Positions 56,973 through 64,000 of a stretch of DNA of 64,000 nucleotides are shown here, piece after piece. The stretch is from NCBI RefSeq assembly GCF_001651865.1, contig NZ_LPUX01000050.1, positions 248,492-312,491 on the forward strand, read 5' to 3'. The notes below the pieces were generated by a model. It had not been told where the DNA came from. It searched no databases and saw nothing but the letters and a program-made list of their open reading frames with translations. Positions within the stretch are counted from its first letter, which is position 1, and every line of letters begins with the position of its first letter. A program made the translations under genes and the position numbers. This stretch comes from Sinorhizobium glycinis. Its GTDB lineage: Bacteria; Pseudomonadota; Alphaproteobacteria; Rhizobiales; Rhizobiaceae.

Positions 56973-57521
56973 TCAGCCGCACTCGCCGCGGCGGACAATC
57001 CGGAAGCCGGCCGCGCCGGCCTCGCAGGCATTCGGGAAGGTCGTCAGCCGTCCGCCGCGCTGCCCGCAAACGGGCGCATATTCGCGCGTGCAAAACTGCT
57101 GCCCCGGCGCAGGGTCATCGCTGCGGCGGCATTCGCCCGAGCCGATCACCCGGAATCCATCGGCGCGCGCCTCGCAGGCATTCGGAAACGTCCGCCTCAA
57201 CCTGCCGCGCTCGCCGCACACCGGTGCGTATTCGCGGGTGCAGGCCTGCTCCACCGGCGGACGGAAGTCCGGCCGGCATTCGCCTTGGTGAAGGACGCGG
57301 AACCCGTCGGCACGGGCATGGCACGAATTCGGGAAGGTTCGCAGGCGATTGGCGCGCTCGCCGCAGACCGGCGCGTATTCCATCGTACACATTTGCGCCG
57401 CCCGGATCGGAGCGGGGGCAGGCCGCGGTTCGTCGACGACGACCGTGCAGGCGGAAAGAACGCCGAGCACCGTCAAGATCGAAGTGGATGGCCGTGAGAG
57501 CAAAAGCCTGAGAAGTGACAT
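56973..57521 (-). CDS. Lipoprotein with three Kazal-type protease inhibitor domains
   Basis: A 182-residue protein. A lipoprotein signal ends in the lipobox LSAC near residue 25. The rest is three 40-50-residue repeats, each with the pattern C..EYAPVCG.R....TFPN.C.A.A.GFR....GEC: they begin at MCTMEYAPVCG, ACTREYAPVCG and FCTREYAPVCG. This is the bacterial four-cysteine version of the Kazal serine-protease inhibitor fold. It would be anchored in the outer membrane and could guard against self or foreign proteases. The start has GGAGG upstream. It lies beside the extensin-like lipoprotein. Confidence 0.88.
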   Translation of the reverse strand: MSLLRLLLSRPSTSILTVLGVLSACTVVVDEPRPAPAPIRAAQMCTMEYAPVCGERANRLRTFPNSCHARADGFRVLHQGECRPDFRPPVEQACTREYAPVCGERGRLRRTFPNACEARADGFRVIGSGECRRSDDPAPGQQFCTREYAPVCGQRGGRLTTFPNACEAGAAGFRIVRRGECG

Positions 57522-57662
57522 GGAAATCCTCCGCGATCACGTAGCGCCGAGCCGACGGCAACCGCCGCCCTCTCGCGGCTTGATCTCACCTGCAATGGAC
57601 GATCCGGTCAAGTTCCGCGAACCGGTCCGCCTGTTTGCAACCGCGGATAGGACCAGAGTCGA

Positions 57663-57693
57663 AACAAAGAACCCGCGCTCTTTCGAACGCGGG
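57663..57693 (-). terminator. Intrinsic terminator of the single-Cache chemoreceptor gene
   Basis: On the minus strand CCCGCG (57693-57688), loop, CGCGGG (57677-57672), then TTCTTTG. It lies about 30 bases past the chemoreceptor stop. Confidence 0.7.
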
Positions 57694-57724
57694 CCAGCTG
57701 CGATTGATCTGCTCTTTTGTTGTG

Positions 57725-59533
57725 TCAGGCCGCCCGGCCATAGGCGGCTTGCCCGTCGCGCAGGCGGAATTTCTGGAGCAGCGCCTTCAGCTGGCGGCTC
57801 TCCTGGGCCAGCACCTGGCTCGCGGCGGTCGTTTCCTCGACCATCGCCGCATTCTGCTGCGTCATCTGGTCCATGCTGTTGACGGCCGTGTTGACCTCGT
57901 GGAGACCCGTCGCCTGTTCCCGCGCCGCGGTGGCGATCGAGGCGACCTGCTCGTTCACCTGGTTGACGAGAGCCTCGATTTCCTTCAGGGCGTCGCCCGT
58001 GGAGCGCACGAGTTCGACGCCCGCGCCGACCTCCTTGACCGACGTGCCGATCAGATCCTTGATCTCCTTCGCAGCCCCGGCCGAACGTTGCGCAAGCTCG
58101 CGAACTTCCTGGGCGACGACCGCGAAGCCGCGTCCCGCCTCGCCCGCGCGCGCCGCCTCCACGCCGGCGTTCAGCGCCAGCAGGTTGGTCTGGAAGGCGA
58201 TCTCGTCGATGACGCCGATGATTTGGCTGATGCGGCTCGAGGAGTCCTCGATCCGGCCCATGGCATCGATCGCGTTGCGCACGATGCCGCCGGATTTCGC
58301 CGCACTCGCCTTGGTCTCGTCGACCATGTCGCGCGCCTCGACGGCGCGGTCCGAGGCGTGGCGCACCGTCGAGGTGATCTCGTCGAGCGCCGCAGCCGTT
58401 TCTTCCAGGGCGGCCGCCTGCTGTTCCGTCCGCCGCGCCAGATTGTTCGCCGCCTCGGAAATGTCGCCGGCGCTGCCGTGCACGACCTCGGTCGATTGCG
58501 AGATCGCCCCGATGACATCACGAAGCGCGGCAACGGCGGTGTTGAAGTCGTGCTTGAGCTTGCCGTATTCCGGCGCGACCCGCCCGACCTCGGCCGTGAG
58601 ATCGCCGTTAGCCAGCCGCTCGAGGGCGCCGCCGAGCGCTTCCATTGCCTCGGCCTGGGAGGCGGCAGTCGAGCGCTGCAGTTCCTCATTGCCGCGTCGC
58701 TCGGCGTTCAGCCGATCCTGCTGATCGACCTCGCGCGAACGCAGTTCCAGCCGCTCCTTCACGGAATCGCGCAGCACCAGCAGCACCTTCGCCATCTGGC
58801 CGATCTCGTCGGCGCGATCCGTTTCCGGCACCTCCGAGGAAACATCCTCGTCGGCAATCGCCTGCATGGAGACTTTCAGCTTTTCGACCGGCCGCACCAC
58901 GCTGCGGACGATCGCCAGCGCCGCCATCAGGATCGCTAGGGCGGCCGCGGCAAGAATGCCGCCCACCTGCCAGGCGCGCTCGCGGAACATCGCCGCGAGG
59001 TCGTCGGCATAGACGCCGGTGCCGACGACCCAGCCCCAGGGCTTGAAGCCGGCCACATGCGAATATTTCAACACCGGTTCCTCGGCGCCCGGTTTCGGCC
59101 AGTAATAGTCGACGAAGCCCCTGCCCTCAGCCTGCACCGTCTTGACGAATTCGACGAACAGGAATTTGCCGTTCGGGTCCTTGTTCTGGGAGAGATCCTT
59201 GCCGTCCAGTTCCGGCTTGATCGGATGCATCACCATCGCTGGCTGCATGTCGTTGACCCAGAAATAGCCGCTGTCCTGGTAACGCATCGCCTTGATTGCT
59301 TCCAGGGCGCGCTTCTGCGCCTCCTCGCGCGACAGCGTCCCGGCCTCCTCCTGCTTCTGATAGGCCGCGAACACCGCGACGGCGTTCTCGTTCATCGCCG
59401 AAAGCATCGCCTTGCGTTCGGCGACGAGCTTGTCCTGCGCCTGGATCAGGCCGAAGGTCAGCGCCGCCGCCATCGCCAGCAGTGCAAATGCCACGAGCGC
59501 GTAAAGCCGCGCCGAAATCCGAAATCGTTTCAT
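57725..59533 (-). CDS. Methyl-accepting chemotaxis protein with single Cache domain (McpV-like)
   Basis: A 602-residue chemoreceptor. The first membrane helix is at about 12-30. A periplasmic sCache_2 domain (35-190) shows the family core [20 protein letters not shown] and [11 protein letters not shown], with the second helix at about 192-212. HAMP and a second HAMP-like repeat lead to the signalling domain with the tip [21 protein letters not shown]. meliloti McpV, a sensor of short-chain carboxylates, has this architecture and may be the orthologue. The tail ends YGRAA with no tethering pentapeptide. The ATG at 59533 has GGAGG upstream. Confidence 0.88.
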   Translation of the reverse strand: MKRFRISARLYALVAFALLAMAAALTFGLIQAQDKLVAERKAMLSAMNENAVAVFAAYQKQEEAGTLSREEAQKRALEAIKAMRYQDSGYFWVNDMQPAMVMHPIKPELDGKDLSQNKDPNGKFLFVEFVKTVQAEGRGFVDYYWPKPGAEEPVLKYSHVAGFKPWGWVVGTGVYADDLAAMFRERAWQVGGILAAAALAILMAALAIVRSVVRPVEKLKVSMQAIADEDVSSEVPETDRADEIGQMAKVLLVLRDSVKERLELRSREVDQQDRLNAERRGNEELQRSTAASQAEAMEALGGALERLANGDLTAEVGRVAPEYGKLKHDFNTAVAALRDVIGAISQSTEVVHGSAGDISEAANNLARRTEQQAAALEETAAALDEITSTVRHASDRAVEARDMVDETKASAAKSGGIVRNAIDAMGRIEDSSSRISQIIGVIDEIAFQTNLLALNAGVEAARAGEAGRGFAVVAQEVRELAQRSAGAAKEIKDLIGTSVKEVGAGVELVRSTGDALKEIEALVNQVNEQVASIATAAREQATGLHEVNTAVNSMDQMTQQNAAMVEETTAASQVLAQESRQLKALLQKFRLRDGQAAYGRAA

Positions 59534-59735
59534 CCCCGCCTCCCCTTGAGTGGGCTGCAGGATAGAGGCAGGTATTTGCAAAGCCCCTAACAAATACTTC
59601 GCTATATCTTACGGTCGATACTTAACGTTTCGGCAATCAAGGCGAGTGCCGAAGAGGTTGCGAGATTTGGTGGGCCCTCTTTTTCGGATACCTGCCATAC
59701 GCTACACATTTTACCGACAACGGGAGACAGGCCGG

Positions 59736-60122
59736 ATGAGTGGAGTGATCAAGCCGAACGGCGAGCTAACCTTGCGCACGCTGGCGATGCCGGGCGATGC
59801 CAATGCGGCCGGCGACATATTCGGCGGGTGGGTGATGGCGCAGATGGACCTTTCGTGCGGCATTCGCGCCGCCGAGCGCGCCAGGGGCCGCGTGGTCACC
59901 GCCGCGGTCAGGGAAATGGCCTTCGCCCTGCCGGTGAAGATCGGCGACACGCTGTGCATCTATACGGACATCGTCAAGGTCGGGCGTACCTCGATGACGC
60001 TCAAGGTCGAGGCCTGGGCGCAGCGCTATCTCTCGCATGTGATGGAGAAGGTCACCGACGCCATTTTCGTGATGGTGGCACTCGACGGCAGCGGCAAGCC
60101 GACGCCTGTGCCGGCGGAATAG
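59736..60122 (+). CDS. Hotdog-fold acyl-CoA thioesterase (YciA-like)
   Basis: A 128-residue thioesterase of the YciA/BACH group. The signature TLAMPGDANAAGDIFGGWVM, then AQMD is nearly diagnostic, followed by GDTLCIYTDIVKVGRTSMTL and VEAWAQRYLS. It hydrolyses acyl-CoAs in the cytoplasm. The start at 59736 follows GGGAG. A GTG at 59550 would add unsupported residues. A dispersed inverted repeat follows before the convergent DUF486 gene. Confidence 0.88.
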   Translation: MSGVIKPNGELTLRTLAMPGDANAAGDIFGGWVMAQMDLSCGIRAAERARGRVVTAAVREMAFALPVKIGDTLCIYTDIVKVGRTSMTLKVEAWAQRYLSHVMEKVTDAIFVMVALDGSGKPTPVPAE

Positions 60123-60270
60123 CGCAAGCCGTGGAAGCGCCCGCGCCGGCTCCGGCAATCTTCCCCATATCGCGTTGTCATGGGCATGATCACGAGCATC
60201 AGCCTAGCGCGGCTGTTGAGCGGATGTACCGCGCCTTCGACCTGCCGGAGTGAGCGGAGACAAGGCGCAA

Positions 60271-60382
60271 TGCCCCTCACCCTAGCCCTCTCCCCGCACG
60301 CGGGGAGAGGGGACGAAGAGCGCGCAGCTTGCCCCTTCGCCCCGCTTGCGGGGAGAAGGTCGCGGCAGCGGGATGAGGGGCA
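60271..60382. repeat. Dispersed inverted repeat, copy B (between convergent genes)
   Basis: Bounded by TGCCCCTCA and TGAGGGGCA and containing CTCTCCCCGC...GCGGGGAGAG and CCCCGCTTGCGGGG. It matches copy A at 29816-29976 in reverse orientation and again lies between convergent genes. Confidence 0.75.
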
Positions 60383-60400
60383 ATTCCGAACGGAAAAACT

Positions 60401-60754
60401 TCACCCCTTGAAAATGAACGACGCGCCGAGCGCGATCAGCGCGAAGCCGATGAATTGGTGCGAGCCGATCGGCTCCTTCAGCCAGAACACCGAGAAGAGG
60501 ACGAAGATGGTGAGCGTGATCACCTCCTGCATCGTCTTCAACTGGGCCGCGGAATAGACGGAATGGCCGATACGGTTGGCCGGCACCGCCAGCCAGTATT
60601 CGAAGAAGGCGATGCCCCAGCTCGCAACGATGACGATATAGAGCGGCGAGGAGGTGAACTTCAGGTGGCCGTACCAGGCGAAGGTCATGAAGACATTGGA
60701 GGCGAGCAGCAGCAGCACCGGCCAGACATAGGCGGGATTGATGGCAAAGGACAT
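60401..60754 (-). CDS. DUF486 family (DMT-like) membrane protein
   Basis: A 117-residue protein of four predicted helices, DUF486, distantly related to small drug/metabolite transporters. Typical are LLLLASNVFMTFAWYGHLKF and YSAAQLKTMQEVITLTIFVL, then FSVFWLKEPI. Function unknown. The start at 60754 fits the first helix. The frame open to 60889 adds an unlikely N-terminus. It is convergent with the thioesterase gene. Confidence 0.82.
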   Translation of the reverse strand: MSFAINPAYVWPVLLLLASNVFMTFAWYGHLKFTSSPLYIVIVASWGIAFFEYWLAVPANRIGHSVYSAAQLKTMQEVITLTIFVLFSVFWLKEPIGSHQFIGFALIALGASFIFKG

Positions 60755-61010
60755 GAAGACCCCGGGAAGATGCGAATCAGTATCCGAGGATGATCCGGAC
60801 GCGCTCGCCGTTTCAAGCCTCTCCAGGCCGCGCCCTCCGTAGTCCATGTATCGTCGACAAATCCCTGTCGTCGAAAAGCAACGGCCCACGACACCGTCTC
60901 GCCCGCGGCCGCGTGTCGGTCAGAGACGGCTAGAAAATCCACGCCAACCGTTTCCCTTTTGTACTCCTTCCCCCTTGGCATCCGGGCTGACTCTGTCCAT
61001 ATTCCGGACC

Positions 61011-64000
<2,990 letters not shown>

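Overview
This window looks like chromosomal DNA of a Sinorhizobium (Ensifer) species in the Rhizobiales. It is GC-rich throughout and densely coding. The evidence is a malic enzyme-phosphotransacetylase fusion followed by a sinR-sinI quorum-sensing pair, bluB under a cobalamin riboswitch, a sulfide-responsive bigR-blh operon, an 848-residue chemoreceptor resembling McpZ, and an N-terminally extended uvrB. Gene order matches what I remember of the S. meliloti chromosome, but several details (a BluB tail extension, a frameshifted dehydrogenase, a decayed YeeE remnant) suggest a different species or strain. I see no rRNA, tRNA, CRISPR array, insertion sequence or prophage.

Layout. 1-7.2 kb: a partial MFS transporter, an LpxH-like phosphohydrolase, the NAD-malic enzyme dme, the LuxR-type regulator sinR, the acyl-homoserine-lactone synthase sinI and a DUF2865 secreted protein. 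7.1-15.2 kb: bluB with its riboswitch, a frameshifted short-chain dehydrogenase, a TolB-like propeller protein next to nadE, an LTA-synthase-family membrane phosphatase/transferase and an unassigned winged-helix protein. 15.2-25.4 kb: housekeeping metabolism (class II DAHP synthase, glutathione reductase, rpiA, gph, fumC), two GFA-family proteins, a DUF2059 protein and an L,D-transpeptidase. 25.6-35.1 kb: a diguanylate cyclase, an alpha/beta hydrolase divergent from a MarR regulator, the molybdenum-cofactor genes moaA, mobA and mobB, and the large chemoreceptor.

35.2-45.9 kb: a repeat-rich OmpA-family protein, a polar amino-acid ABC importer without an ATPase gene, usg, a TPR-methyltransferase, a beta-hydroxyacid dehydrogenase, an Lrp regulator, and an overlapping uracil-DNA-glycosylase/thermonuclease pair. 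46-53 kb: a sensor kinase, dgkA, the divergent cobT and cobS, a DUF1289/aspartic-protease pair and an ABC-2 exporter. 53-64 kb: the bigR sulfide-stress operon, a candidate small RNA, an extensin-like lipoprotein beside a three-domain Kazal lipoprotein, a single-Cache chemoreceptor, a thioesterase, a DUF486 protein and uvrB, which runs off the right edge.

Functional links. bluB makes the lower ligand of B12, and cobT and cobS, 40 kb away, attach it. moaA, mobA and mobB serve molybdenum cofactor. bigR and blh serve persulfide removal. Two families of dispersed palindromic repeats occur twice each in intergenic gaps, and a third palindromic element appears to have entered the uvrB reading frame without breaking it. 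I found no clearly new multi-gene system. The observations most worth checking are the candidate small RNA near 55.4-55.5 kb, the uvrB insertion, the yeeE relic and the two different palindromes before sinI.
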